The translations under genes and the position numbers were made by a program. The notes under the pieces were generated by a model. It was not told the DNA's origin. It did no database searches and saw nothing but the letters and a program-made list of their open reading frames with translations. From Burkholderiaceae bacterium (lineage in GTDB: Bacteria; Pseudomonadota; Gammaproteobacteria; Burkholderiales; Burkholderiaceae), in NCBI GenBank assembly GCA_023253905.1, contig JALREG010000085.1, positions 1-20,478 on the forward strand: DNA of 20,478 bases, given 5' to 3'. Every line of letters starts with the position of its first letter. Position 1 is the first letter of the stretch. This document shows, piece after piece, positions 1 through 10,001 of this stretch.

Positions 1-1854
<1,854 letters not shown>

Positions 1855-1952
1855 GAGGACTGGAACACCTTGATAGGTCGTGGCACGGGGATTGCCTTTT
1901 TCGCTCTTGTGAGAGGGCTCTTTGGGGCGCAGGGCATGCGCTGGGGCGGCCA

Positions 1953-3431
1953 TCATACGGGCCGATCCGCGGCCGAAGCAAGCAAGGAGACCGGACCGGG
2001 CTGAGGAAATGACCCGGCGGGTTGACCGACGGTCGCTGGATTGGCGAGCCGCTGAAAGCGGCCATCGATCAGTCGTTCGATGTGCCCGGCAAGCTCGAGA
2101 TCAAGCAGCGCCGCTGCGGTATCCGATGCGGATAACCCGGCTGTTCGTGCCAGTGCGTCGGGTGCCGCCGGCGCCCAGCCCAGCAATTTCAGCAGCCGCC
2201 TCGCGAACGGGTGATCGGGTTGGACCGCAGCCAGGCGCGCCCGGTCGTTGGTATTGAGTTCGGTAGCCGGCGCGAGCCACCCGGCCCGCTCAAACGCGCC
2301 GCGCAACAGCGCCGCAATGTCGGCGGCGTCTTCGACCAGCGCAGCGCCCTCGCGGATGAGCTGATGGCAGCCGTGGCTGAGGGGGGAGTGCACCGACCCG
2401 GGAAAAGCGGCGACCTCGCGGCCCAGCTCAGCGGCGAGCCGGGCTGTGATGAGCGAGCCCGAATGCCTGGCCGCCTGCACCACGACCACCGCGACGGCCT
2501 GTGCGGCGATCAGCCGGTTGCGTCGCGGGAAGTGATGCGCAGCCGCCGGGCTACCCAAGGGTAGCTCCGAGACCAGCGCGCCTTGCCCGACCACCGATTC
2601 GGCGAGCGCGCGGTGGGTTCGAGGGTAGATGAGGTCAGCACCCGTGCCGACAAAGCCAACCGTCAGACCCCCCGAATCGAGTGCCCCCCGGTGGGCGGCG
2701 CTGTCGATGCCCGCCGCGAGACCGCTTACCACCACGATGCCGGTTCTCGCAAAGACGCCCGCGACCGTGCGCGCAATCTCGAGGCCGTCGCGGCTCGCGT
2801 TGCGGCTTCCGACCAGCGACACCGCGGGCTGTGCCAGCGCGGCCAGCATGCCTCGAACGTAGAGCACCATCGGAGGGTCGGGGAGACAGGCGAGCGCAGC
2901 CGGATACTGTGGATCGGCTCGTACCAGAAGATGCTGCCCGGGCGTCTGAGACCACTCAATGGCGCGCTCGACGGCCCGTGTGCGCGCGCTGTCGCAGGCG
3001 CGCACGGCGAGCGCGACCGGTATCGGTATCAGTGACTGCAGCGCGGTATGGGGCGCTGCGAGGACCGCGCACGCGCAGCCCAGCGCCTCGCACAGGCGAC
3101 GCGCGGAGCCGGCGCCCAGCCCCGGGGTGAGCGCGAGGTGAAGGTGGCTGCGCAGGCAGAGCGGCGGGCAGGGCGAGGCCGAGGCGCTGCAGGGGGGCGG
3201 GGTGTTGCCCAAGGCCTCGGGCTGGGCTGCGGGCGCGCCATGGACGGGTGCGGAAGACGCCGACGGACTTGAGCCGGATGCGCAAAGAGCTGGCGCTCCG
3301 GGGTGCGGACCGGGCAGGTTGAAGAGCGAGGGTTGCGCGGCGGATCGGGGGGTGTTCAGCGGCAGGCGGGGGTTCATGGCGAGAGGCTCTCGGGGTCGGC
3401 GGGGCATGACGCCCAGCATGCGCGAGTCCAC
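1953..3431 (-). CDS. dprA: DNA-processing protein DprA (Smf)
   Basis: DprA binds incoming single-stranded DNA during natural transformation and loads RecA. The Rossmann-like domain is complete: GSRNAS (208-213), SGLAAGID (236-243), an FPRRNRLI segment (301-308), then SGSLITA and the PGS/GC/GA signatures up to about 366. A C-terminal winged-helix region (about 408-465) follows. The N-terminal SAM-like part begins near residue 95 (LHLALTPGLG). Residues 20-92 are a low-complexity Ala/Pro/Ser/Cys stretch not typical of the family, so the protein (492 aa) is longer than most DprA. The GTG at 3431 is kept as start because GGGAG lies 6-7 bases upstream; ATGs at 3419, 3407 and 3377 are alternatives. 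It diverges from def and is followed by topB. The small smg (DUF494) gene that often sits between dprA and a topoisomerase gene is not here; the 98-base gap is too short for it. Confidence 0.93.
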   Translation of the reverse strand: MDSRMLGVMPRRPREPLAMNPRLPLNTPRSAAQPSLFNLPGPHPGAPALCASGSSPSASSAPVHGAPAAQPEALGNTPPPCSASASPCPPLCLRSHLHLALTPGLGAGSARRLCEALGCACAVLAAPHTALQSLIPIPVALAVRACDSARTRAVERAIEWSQTPGQHLLVRADPQYPAALACLPDPPMVLYVRGMLAALAQPAVSLVGSRNASRDGLEIARTVAGVFARTGIVVVSGLAAGIDSAAHRGALDSGGLTVGFVGTGADLIYPRTHRALAESVVGQGALVSELPLGSPAAAHHFPRRNRLIAAQAVAVVVVQAARHSGSLITARLAAELGREVAAFPGSVHSPLSHGCHQLIREGAALVEDAADIAALLRGAFERAGWLAPATELNTNDRARLAAVQPDHPFARRLLKLLGWAPAAPDALARTAGLSASDTAAALLDLELAGHIERLIDGRFQRLANPATVGQPAGSFPQPGPVSLLASAADRPV

Positions 3432-3537
3432 CCTTGGCTCCCAGCGGGCGCTCGACGCGCCCGCCTAGGCCTTAAGACGGTGGCGCCCGGCGGCCGAACC
3501 CAGGCCGCTCCGGCGCTTGCCATCCGGCCGCGCCGCC

Positions 3538-3566
3538 TTGCGATGGGCCGAGGCCGGCGGTAGCAT
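3538..3566 (+). promoter_or_regulatory. Candidate sigma-70 promoter for def, possibly leaderless
   Basis: TTGCGA (3538-3543) and TAGCAT (3561-3566) are spaced by exactly 17 bases and each matches four of six consensus positions. The -10-like box ends 6 bases before the def ATG at 3573, so initiation at the usual distance would fall on or beside the A of the ATG. No Shine-Dalgarno sequence is visible before that ATG, which suits a leaderless message. Both boxes are weak and GC-rich DNA gives chance matches, so this is only a candidate. Confidence 0.3.
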
Positions 3567-3572
3567 TCGCAG

Positions 3573-4079
3573 ATGGCAATCCGGACCATTCTTCGTTATC
3601 CCGACCCGCGCCTGCAGCAGGTTGCCGCACCCGTCGAACGGGTCGATGATTCCATTCGCGAGCTGGTGGGCGATATGGCGCAGACCATGTACGAGGCGCC
3701 CGGAATCGGGTTGGCCGCCACCCAGATCGACGTTCACCTGCGCGTGATCGTGATTGACCTGTCCGAGAAGCGCGATACGTTGCAGGTCTTTATCAACCCG
3801 GAAATCGTGAACGCGGGTGGCGACCTCACCGTGCACGAGGAAGGGTGCCTGTCGGTTCCGGGCGTTTTCGAAAATGTCGAGCGGCCAGGCACGATCACCG
3901 TTCGCGCGCTCAACGAGCGCGGCGAAGCGTTCTCGATCGAGGCCGAGGGACTGCTTGCCGTCTGCTTGCAACACGAAATCGATCACCTGAATGGCAGGGT
4001 CTTCGTGCAGCACCTGTCTCGCCTCAAGCAAACCCGTATCCGCGCCAAACTCGCCAAGCAAGAGCGCGACGCAGCCTAG
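3573..4079 (+). CDS. def: Peptide deformylase
   Basis: Removes the N-formyl group from the initiator methionine of nascent proteins at the ribosome exit; a cytoplasmic metalloenzyme, normally with Fe2+. All three family motifs are intact in 168 aa, the usual length: GIGLAATQ (44-51), EGCLSVP (90-96, metal ligand C92) and HEIDH (134-138, metal ligands H134 and H138 with catalytic E135). The start at ATG 3573 gives the standard N-terminus ([14 protein letters not shown]). It is the first gene of a long plus-strand run and is followed after 27 bases by fmt, the enzyme that adds the formyl group, the classic def-fmt pair. It diverges from dprA. Confidence 0.97.
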   Translation: MAIRTILRYPDPRLQQVAAPVERVDDSIRELVGDMAQTMYEAPGIGLAATQIDVHLRVIVIDLSEKRDTLQVFINPEIVNAGGDLTVHEEGCLSVPGVFENVERPGTITVRALNERGEAFSIEAEGLLAVCLQHEIDHLNGRVFVQHLSRLKQTRIRAKLAKQERDAA

Positions 4080-4106
4080 CGTGCACACGCCTGAATCACG
4101 GAGGCT

Positions 4107-5066
4107 GTGCTGAGGCTGATCTTTGCCGGAACGCCGGCGTTCGCCGCAACGGTTCTTGATGCGGTGGTCCAGGCAGGCCACGAGGTGGCCCTCGTGCTGT
4201 GTCAGCCTGATCGACCCGCGGGACGCGGCCAGCGGCTGGTGGCGCCGCCCGTCAAACAACGCGCGCTCGAGCTGGGACTCGCTGTGGGTCAACCCGCCCG
4301 TCTGCGTGAAGAGGTCGATCGGGCGCCCTTGCGGGCGGCCGCTGCCGACCTGATGCTGGTGGTCGCCTACGGCCTGATCCTGCCCCAGGCGGTCCTCGAC
4401 CTGCCGCGGCTCGGCTGCATCAACGTCCACGCGTCGCTGCTGCCACGCTGGCGGGGCGCTGCGCCCATCCAGCGTGCGATCGAGGCGGGGGATCAGGAGA
4501 CCGGCATCACCATCATGCAGATGGAGGCGGGGCTCGATACCGGCCCGACGCTATTGCGCGAGGCCGTGCCGATCACCGATCTCGATACCGGCGGCAGTCT
4601 TCACGATCAGCTGGCGGTGGTCGGTGCGCGGCTGGCGGTCCAGGCGATTGAGCAGCTGGCCGCAGGCCCTTTGGCTGCGACCGCCCAACCCGAAACCGGC
4701 GTCTGCTACGCGCGCAAGATCGACCGCGACGACGCTGTGCTCGACTGGCATCAGGATGCGCAGACGCTCGCCCGGCGGATCCGCGCGTTCGATCCGGTGC
4801 CGGGCTGTAGTGCCGCGCTCGCCGCCGAGAAAGGGCTCACGCTCAAGATCTGGCGGGCCCGGGCGGTGACCGAGGCCAACCCGGCGGGCGCGCTCCCCGG
4901 CACGGTGTTGCGTGCGCCCGAGGGCGTTTTGCGCGTGGCCTGCGGGCAAGGGGTGCTCGAGCTCACCGAACTGCAACGCCCTGGCGGCACCCGTCAACCC
5001 GTGGCAACGTTCCTTCGCGGGCGGCCGATTGCAGCGGGCGAGCGGTTTGAAGTGCTCCCGCGCTGA
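4107..5066 (+). CDS. fmt: Methionyl-tRNA formyltransferase
   Basis: Transfers a formyl group from 10-formyltetrahydrofolate to Met-tRNA(fMet), producing the initiator for bacterial translation. The 319-aa protein has the N-terminal formyltransferase Rossmann fold (FAGTPAFAA at 6-14, QPDRPAGRG at 33-41). Catalytic residues are N106 and H108 in INVHASLLPRWRGAAPIQ, and D144 in GLDTGP. The C-terminal tRNA-binding domain runs from about residue 205. The start is GTG at 4107. A strong GGAGG (4100-4104) lies only 2 bases before it, closer than usual, yet no better in-frame ATG/GTG/TTG restores the expected N-terminus. The stop codon shares one base with the rsmB ATG (TGATG), so the two are translationally coupled. 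Confidence 0.97.
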   Translation: MLRLIFAGTPAFAATVLDAVVQAGHEVALVLCQPDRPAGRGQRLVAPPVKQRALELGLAVGQPARLREEVDRAPLRAAAADLMLVVAYGLILPQAVLDLPRLGCINVHASLLPRWRGAAPIQRAIEAGDQETGITIMQMEAGLDTGPTLLREAVPITDLDTGGSLHDQLAVVGARLAVQAIEQLAAGPLAATAQPETGVCYARKIDRDDAVLDWHQDAQTLARRIRAFDPVPGCSAALAAEKGLTLKIWRARAVTEANPAGALPGTVLRAPEGVLRVACGQGVLELTELQRPGGTRQPVATFLRGRPIAAGERFEVLPR

Positions 5067-6412
5067 TGACGACGACGTCCACCACCGTTCGATCGGCGCT
5101 TGCCGATGAAATGCGCTCGGCTGCCCAGGCGCTCGGCGCACTTGCGGCGGGAGAGCGGCTCGACTTTGCGCTCGATCAGGCCGAGCGTGACCATGACCTG
5201 GCGCCGGCCTCGCGACCGGTGGTTCGTGATCTCGCCTATTCAGCAACCCGGGTGCTCGGCCTTTGCCAGGCGCTCGCTCGAGGCCTGAACGCGCGCGAGC
5301 CTGCCCCGCCGGTTGCAGCGCTGCAGTGGCTTGCGCTCGCTCAGCTGATCGCGCCGCAGCGCCATCCCGCCACCATCGTCGACCAGGCGGTGCGGGCGGC
5401 GCGCGCCGATCCTCAGACCGAGGGCGCGGCGGGCTTCATCAACGCGACGCTGCGCGCGTTTCTGCGCTCGCCCGAAACGCTGCTGGATGCGGCAAGACGT
5501 CATCCCGAGGCGCGCTGGAATCACCCGGATTGGTGGCTCGACGTGTTGCGGACCGATCACCCGAACACGTGGCAGGCAATCGCCGAATCTGCGGATCGCC
5601 ATCCGCCGCTCACGCTGCGCGTGAACCGCCGACGCATCGCGCGCGCTGACTATGTAGCACGCCTTGAGGCGCAGGGTTACACCTGCCGCGTGGTGGGCCC
5701 GGCAGCGGTTATCGTCGAGCCGGCCGGGCGTGTGCAAGCGCTTCCGGGTTGGGCCGAGGGACTGGTGTCGGTGCAGGATGAGGGGGCCCAGCGTGCCGCG
5801 TTTTGGCTCGATGTGCGGGACGGTCAGCGGGTGCTGGATGCCTGCGCGGCACCTGGCGGCAAGAGCGCGCACATCCTGGAAGAGGCGGCGGTACACCTCA
5901 CCGCGCTCGACCTCAAGCCCAGGCGCCTCGCGCAGGTGCGGGAGGGACTGGATCGGCTTGGGCTCTCTGGAACGCTGGTCTGCGGTGATGCGGCCACCCC
6001 TCGCCGCTGGTGGGATCGGGTGCCCTTTGATCGGATCCTGGTCGATGCGCCGTGCACGGCATCGGGCATCGTCCGGCGCGCGCCCGACTCGCGGTGGCTA
6101 CGCCGCCGTGGCGATCTCACGACACTGGCGGCAGCCCAGACGCGCATCATCGACGCGCTTTGGCCCTTGCTGAAACCCGGTGGTAAATTGCTTTATGCCA
6201 CCTGCTCGGTGTTCAGGGCCGAGGGGCAGGACATCATCGAGCCTTTTTTGAAGCGCCACAAAGATGCCCGCGAACTGGCCCTGCCCGATTGCCCGCAGCC
6301 TGCTGCCGGCACCGACACCCGCGGGCCCGGTCGCCAGCTTTTGCCTGTCAGCATGCCATCCGAAGACCACGACGGATTTTTCTACTGTCTGATCGAGAAA
6401 CGTCGCCCGTGA
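5066..6412 (+). CDS. rsmB: 16S rRNA (cytosine-967 C5)-methyltransferase RsmB
   Basis: S-adenosylmethionine-dependent m5C methyltransferase acting on C967 of 16S rRNA during small-subunit assembly. The 448-aa protein has an N-terminal NusB-like RNA-binding domain (about 10-140) and a C-terminal Rossmann methyltransferase domain. The SAM-binding motif is DACAAPGGKS (258-267). DAPCTASGIVRRAPDSRW holds the conserved cysteine C330, and YATCSVF holds the second cysteine C380, expected to be the nucleophile. It overlaps fmt by one base and the next gene by four. The M48 protease gene htpX, which in some betaproteobacteria lies between fmt and rsmB, is absent here. Confidence 0.95.
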   Translation: MTTTSTTVRSALADEMRSAAQALGALAAGERLDFALDQAERDHDLAPASRPVVRDLAYSATRVLGLCQALARGLNAREPAPPVAALQWLALAQLIAPQRHPATIVDQAVRAARADPQTEGAAGFINATLRAFLRSPETLLDAARRHPEARWNHPDWWLDVLRTDHPNTWQAIAESADRHPPLTLRVNRRRIARADYVARLEAQGYTCRVVGPAAVIVEPAGRVQALPGWAEGLVSVQDEGAQRAAFWLDVRDGQRVLDACAAPGGKSAHILEEAAVHLTALDLKPRRLAQVREGLDRLGLSGTLVCGDAATPRRWWDRVPFDRILVDAPCTASGIVRRAPDSRWLRRRGDLTTLAAAQTRIIDALWPLLKPGGKLLYATCSVFRAEGQDIIEPFLKRHKDARELALPDCPQPAAGTDTRGPGRQLLPVSMPSEDHDGFFYCLIEKRRP

Positions 6413-6981
6413 CCCTGCCCGCCCGACTGCTTGCGGCACTGACCGCGCTACTGCTGAGCCTGCCTGTCTTGGGCGCGCAGGACGGCTCGGTGCGGCTCGA
6501 GCCCGCCACCGACGGGCGCGCCTGGGTGCTGTCTGCCAACCTGGAGCCGCCGCGCACGCCGCGGCTTGAGGACGCGGTCATGAAAGGCGTGCCACTCTAT
6601 TTTCTGGTGGAAGTCGAATTGCTGCGGCCGCGCTGGTACTGGTGGGATCAGCGCGTAGCCCAGGCGAGCAGCCGCGCGCGGCTCACCTACCACGCGCTTG
6701 CACGCGAGTTCCGCGTCACCCGTGACGAAGGCCTGTCCACCCTTCATGAATCATTCGAGGCGGCATTGGCCGGGGTAGCGCAGGTGCGCAACTGGCGCAT
6801 CGATCCGGGCGAGGCGCTCGCACCGGGCGACTACCTTGTTCAGGCCCGCATCCGGCTCGATGCCACCCAGCTACCCCGGGCGCTCCAGGTCGATGCCCTC
6901 ACCAACCGAGACTGGAATCCACAGGTCGAATGGACGCGCGCGAATTTCACGCTGCCCCCGACACCGACAAACGCGCGATAG
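6409..6981 (+). CDS. DUF4390 family exported protein
   Basis: Uncharacterised protein of 190 aa, starting at GTG 6409 inside the rsmB stop (GTGA overlap). The N-terminus is a clear Sec signal peptide: hydrophobic LLAALTALLLSLPVLGA, probable cleavage after A23. The mature part is rich in beta-strand-like patterns and has the aromatic motif RPRWYWWD (73-80), which I associate with DUF4390. An in-frame ATG exists upstream at 6289, but it lies inside rsmB and would bury the signal peptide, so GTG 6409 is preferred. This family usually lies directly upstream of ntrY in betaproteobacteria. Export to the periplasm and a role connected with the NtrY sensor are inferred from position only. It overlaps ntrY by 52 bases. 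Confidence 0.85.
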   Translation: MTLPARLLAALTALLLSLPVLGAQDGSVRLEPATDGRAWVLSANLEPPRTPRLEDAVMKGVPLYFLVEVELLRPRWYWWDQRVAQASSRARLTYHALAREFRVTRDEGLSTLHESFEAALAGVAQVRNWRIDPGEALAPGDYLVQARIRLDATQLPRALQVDALTNRDWNPQVEWTRANFTLPPTPTNAR

Positions 6982-9218
6982 GCCGGCTGCTGCGCTTTGC
7001 GCTGATCGCATCGGTTGCCTTCGCCGTGGTGCTCCTGGTGCTGCTCGCAGGGGCGAGCGCGAACACCTCGATTTTCGAGCGGCACTATCCCGCGCTTCTG
7101 GTCACCACCGCGGTCATGGCGCTGGCGCTGCTGGTGCTGGTGGCCGAGCTCATCCGGCGGTTGATCCAGCGCTATCGGCGGGGGCTATTTGGCACCCGGC
7201 TGATGGCGCGACTCGCGCTCTCCTTCACCGTCATGACGGTGATTCCGGTCTCGCTCATCTACCTGGTGTCGGTACATTTCATCGGCCGCTCGGTGGAGTC
7301 CTGGTTTGCGGTGCCGGTCGAGCGAGCACTCGACTCCGGCATGAGCCTGGGCCGCGCTACACTGGATGCGCAGCTCTCTGACCTCCTCTACAAGGCTCGC
7401 GCCGTGTCCGGGTCGCTTGGCGATACGCCCCCTGCGGGCTGGTCGGCGCAATTGAACCGGCTTCGCGAACAACTCGATCTTCAGGATGCGCTGGTGGTGA
7501 GCGGCGGGCGTAACCTGATCGTGGCGGTGGGCGGCCGGTTGTCGGCGCTCGTGCCCGATCTGCCAACGCCGGCTGCGCTTCGCCAGGCGCGTCTTACGCG
7601 CCTCTATTCGACTTTCGAAACCCGCGAGGTGGCCGGGCAATCGTTCCGGGGTCTGCTGATGCGAGTGATCGTACCCATCAACGCCGAGGGCTTGCGCTTC
7701 GAAGAGGGGGCGTATCTGCAGCTGATCCAGGAAGTGCCAGCACTACTTGCCGAGCATACCGATGCCCTGGAGCAGGGGCGCCGGGACTTCCAGCAGCTCG
7801 CACTCTCGCGCGAGAGCCTGTCGCGCATCTTCAATGTCACGCTCACGCTGATCTTCATATTGACGGTGTTTTCAGCGGTGGCGGCTGCGTTCCTGTTGTC
7901 GGGGTGGCTCACCGGGCCCCTGTCGATGCTGGCGGCCGGCACGCGCGCGGTGGCTGAGGGCGACTACCGGCCGGTGAAGGCCTACTCGGGACGCGACGAG
8001 CTGGGGGTGCTCACCCAGTCATTTAACATGATGACCCGCCAGCTCGAGGATGCGCGCACGCTGGTCGAACGCAACCAGCGTGAAATCGAGCAGGCGCATG
8101 CGCGGCTGGTGAGTGTACTTGCCAATCTCACCGCGGGCGTCATGGTGCTCGATGCTCACTGGCGGGTCACGCTCGCCAACCCCGGCGCCGAGCAGATTCT
8201 CGGGCAGCCGCTTGACCAGAGCCTGGGCATGCCGATTTCGGTGATTGCGCCGCTTGCGCCGTTTTCCGACGAAATTCGCCAGGCCTTCCTCGAGCTTCAG
8301 GCAAGCGGACCCGGCAGCTGGCAGCGGCAATTTGTACTGCCTTCGCGCGATACCCCGCCCTCGGCCGAGCCGGCGTCGGCGGCAAGCGCGGGCAAAACGC
8401 TCCTTGCGCGCGGCTCGATGCTGCCGGGCGAAGGGTTTGTGATTGTCTTTGACGATCTCACCGAGGTGATCTCGGCGCAGCGCACCATGGCCTGGGCGGA
8501 GGTCGCCCGGCGGCTGGCCCATGAGATCAAGAATCCGCTCACCCCGATTCAGCTCTCAGCCGAGCGCCTGAAGCTGCGGCTCCACGACAAGCTTTCCGGG
8601 TCCGACGCCGATCTCCTTAATCGGAGCTCGCAGACCATTGTCGATCAGGTGGCTGCGCTCAAGCATCTGGTCGATGAGTTCCGGGAGTACGCCCGGCTGC
8701 CGGCGGCACGGCTTGCGCCGCTCGATCTCAACCAGCTGATCGACGAGATTGCACCGCTGTTTTCGGCAGGCGGGCGTCTGCACACGCAGCTTGCTCCCAG
8801 CTGTCCGCCGGTGATGGCCGATGCTGCGCAGCTTCGCCAGGTGGTCCTCAACCTGATCGGTAATGCGATCGAGGCTACCGAACGGGTGCCTGCGCCGCGG
8901 GTGGAACTCCTCACCGGTGTGGTGCGGCTTGCCGATGGGGAGTTGGCGGTGCGCCTGCTGGTTCGCGATAACGGTCCGGGCTTTACGCCCTCGATGCTCG
9001 CGCGCGCCTTCGAGCCCTATGTCACCAGCAAGCCGCGCGGCACGGGGCTGGGGCTTGCTATTGTTCGGAAGATTGTCGATGAGCACGGCGCGCGCATCGA
9101 TTTGGGCAACCGGACCGATGAAAGCGGCACGATTGTCGGTGCCCAGATCGCATTACTCTTTACGAAAATCGCAAAAAGCGGGGAAAATCCCCGCTTGTCT
9201 GCTGCCACCACCGCCTAG
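6930..9218 (+). CDS. ntrY: Membrane sensor histidine kinase NtrY
   Basis: Sensor kinase of the NtrYX two-component system, linked in other bacteria to nitrogen regulation, redox control or envelope functions. The 762 aa show membrane segments at about 22-42, 56-76, 93-115 and 304-325, with a probable periplasmic sensing region at 116-303. Then come HAMP (about 325-378), PAS (about 390-515), the H box ARRLAHEIKNPLTPIQ with phosphoacceptor H531, the N box NLIGNAIEAT (641-650), and ATP-binding RDNGPGF (679-685) and GTGLGLAI (704-711). All catalytic motifs are intact. The ATG at 6930 lies 52 bases inside the preceding gene; the next in-frame candidates fall within the first membrane segment. The final ~20 codons contain a perfect hairpin (9176-9196). 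ntrX follows after 12 bases. Confidence 0.93.
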   Translation: MDAREFHAAPDTDKRAIGRLLRFALIASVAFAVVLLVLLAGASANTSIFERHYPALLVTTAVMALALLVLVAELIRRLIQRYRRGLFGTRLMARLALSFTVMTVIPVSLIYLVSVHFIGRSVESWFAVPVERALDSGMSLGRATLDAQLSDLLYKARAVSGSLGDTPPAGWSAQLNRLREQLDLQDALVVSGGRNLIVAVGGRLSALVPDLPTPAALRQARLTRLYSTFETREVAGQSFRGLLMRVIVPINAEGLRFEEGAYLQLIQEVPALLAEHTDALEQGRRDFQQLALSRESLSRIFNVTLTLIFILTVFSAVAAAFLLSGWLTGPLSMLAAGTRAVAEGDYRPVKAYSGRDELGVLTQSFNMMTRQLEDARTLVERNQREIEQAHARLVSVLANLTAGVMVLDAHWRVTLANPGAEQILGQPLDQSLGMPISVIAPLAPFSDEIRQAFLELQASGPGSWQRQFVLPSRDTPPSAEPASAASAGKTLLARGSMLPGEGFVIVFDDLTEVISAQRTMAWAEVARRLAHEIKNPLTPIQLSAERLKLRLHDKLSGSDADLLNRSSQTIVDQVAALKHLVDEFREYARLPAARLAPLDLNQLIDEIAPLFSAGGRLHTQLAPSCPPVMADAAQLRQVVLNLIGNAIEATERVPAPRVELLTGVVRLADGELAVRLLVRDNGPGFTPSMLARAFEPYVTSKPRGTGLGLAIVRKIVDEHGARIDLGNRTDESGTIVGAQIALLFTKIAKSGENPRLSAATTA
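9176..9196. repeat. Perfect 9-bp hairpin in the 3' end of ntrY
   Basis: AAGCGGGGA (9176-9184), a 3-base loop AAA, and TCCCCGCTT (9188-9196) form a perfect inverted repeat with a GC core. On the plus strand it is preceded by an A-run. Read on the minus strand it is a GC stem followed by a T-run (CTTTTTGCG), the form of an intrinsic terminator facing against ntrYX transcription. It overlaps the last codons of ntrY and lies 34 bases before the ntrX ATG. On the plus-strand mRNA it could affect message stability or the NtrY:NtrX ratio. The structure is certain; the function is inferred. Confidence 0.6.
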
Positions 9219-9230
9219 AGAGCTTCACGA

Positions 9231-10001
9231 ATGGCCGAGATCCTCGTGGTCGATGATGAAATCGGCATCCGCGAATTGTTGTCCGAAATCCTGGGTGATG
9301 AAGGACACACCGTTCTGCTTGCCGACAGTGCGCGCGAGGCGCGTGCGGTTCGCGAGCGCCAGCCCGTCGATCTGGTGCTGCTCGACATCTGGATGCCCGA
9401 TACCGACGGCATCACGCTGTTACGTGAGTGGGCCTCGGGCGGGCGACTCACCATGCCGGTCATCATGATGTCGGGCCACGCGACCATCGACACCGCGGCC
9501 GAGGCCTCGCGGATCGGTGCGAGCGATTTTCTGGAAAAGCCGATCACGCTGCAAAAGCTGCTGCGTGCGGTGCAAAACGGCCTCACGCGCCCGGCGGCAA
9601 AGCCCTCGCCCGCCTCCGCACCGGTGGTGGGTGCGGCAGCCGCGCTCACGCCTCGCGACCCGCCGCCCGCAGGCGTGATGCCCATGGCTGCGCCAGGCGC
9701 AGTTGAGCCGCCCGGCGCATTTGGCGAACCCATGGCCGTGCCGGTTGCGGCCACGCCGGCAATTCCGGACTCGCCTGCGGCGCGGCTGCTGCTGCGCGAA
9801 CTGCCGCTCGATGCACCGCTTCGTGATGCGCGCGACGCGTTCGAGCGCGCCTATTTCGAGCATCACCTGATGCGCGAGCAGGGCAGCATGACCCGGGTCG
9901 CTGAGCGCACCGGACTTGAGCGCACCCATCTTTATCGCAAACTCAAGCAGCTTGGCATTGACCTCTCGCGCGGCGTCTGGCGCAAACCCCCGACCAATTG
10001 A
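9231..10001 (+). CDS. ntrX: NtrX-type response regulator lacking the AAA+ domain
   Basis: Partner regulator of NtrY. The 256 aa comprise a complete receiver domain (1-118): acidic pocket D8/D9, phosphoacceptor D52 in LLDIWMPD, S81 and K103. Residues 120-185 form a Pro/Ala-rich linker, and a Fis-type helix-turn-helix covers about 205-244 (MTRVAERTGLERTHLYRKLKQ). Classical NtrX/NtrC proteins are about 450-480 aa, with a sigma-54-interacting AAA+ ATPase between these domains. Here that module is absent, with no Walker A and no GAFTGA, so the protein should bind DNA and regulate without sigma-54 remodelling. The frame is intact with no sign of a recent deletion scar. It is preceded 12 bases upstream by ntrY and overlaps the trkA TTG start by four bases. 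Confidence 0.88.
   Translation: MAEILVVDDEIGIRELLSEILGDEGHTVLLADSAREARAVRERQPVDLVLLDIWMPDTDGITLLREWASGGRLTMPVIMMSGHATIDTAAEASRIGASDFLEKPITLQKLLRAVQNGLTRPAAKPSPASAPVVGAAAALTPRDPPPAGVMPMAAPGAVEPPGAFGEPMAVPVAATPAIPDSPAARLLLRELPLDAPLRDARDAFERAYFEHHLMREQGSMTRVAERTGLERTHLYRKLKQLGIDLSRGVWRKPPTN

Noticed and set aside
1855..1952. Possible smg (DUF494) gene between dprA and topB
   Set aside because: Only 98 bases, with no frame resembling DUF494.
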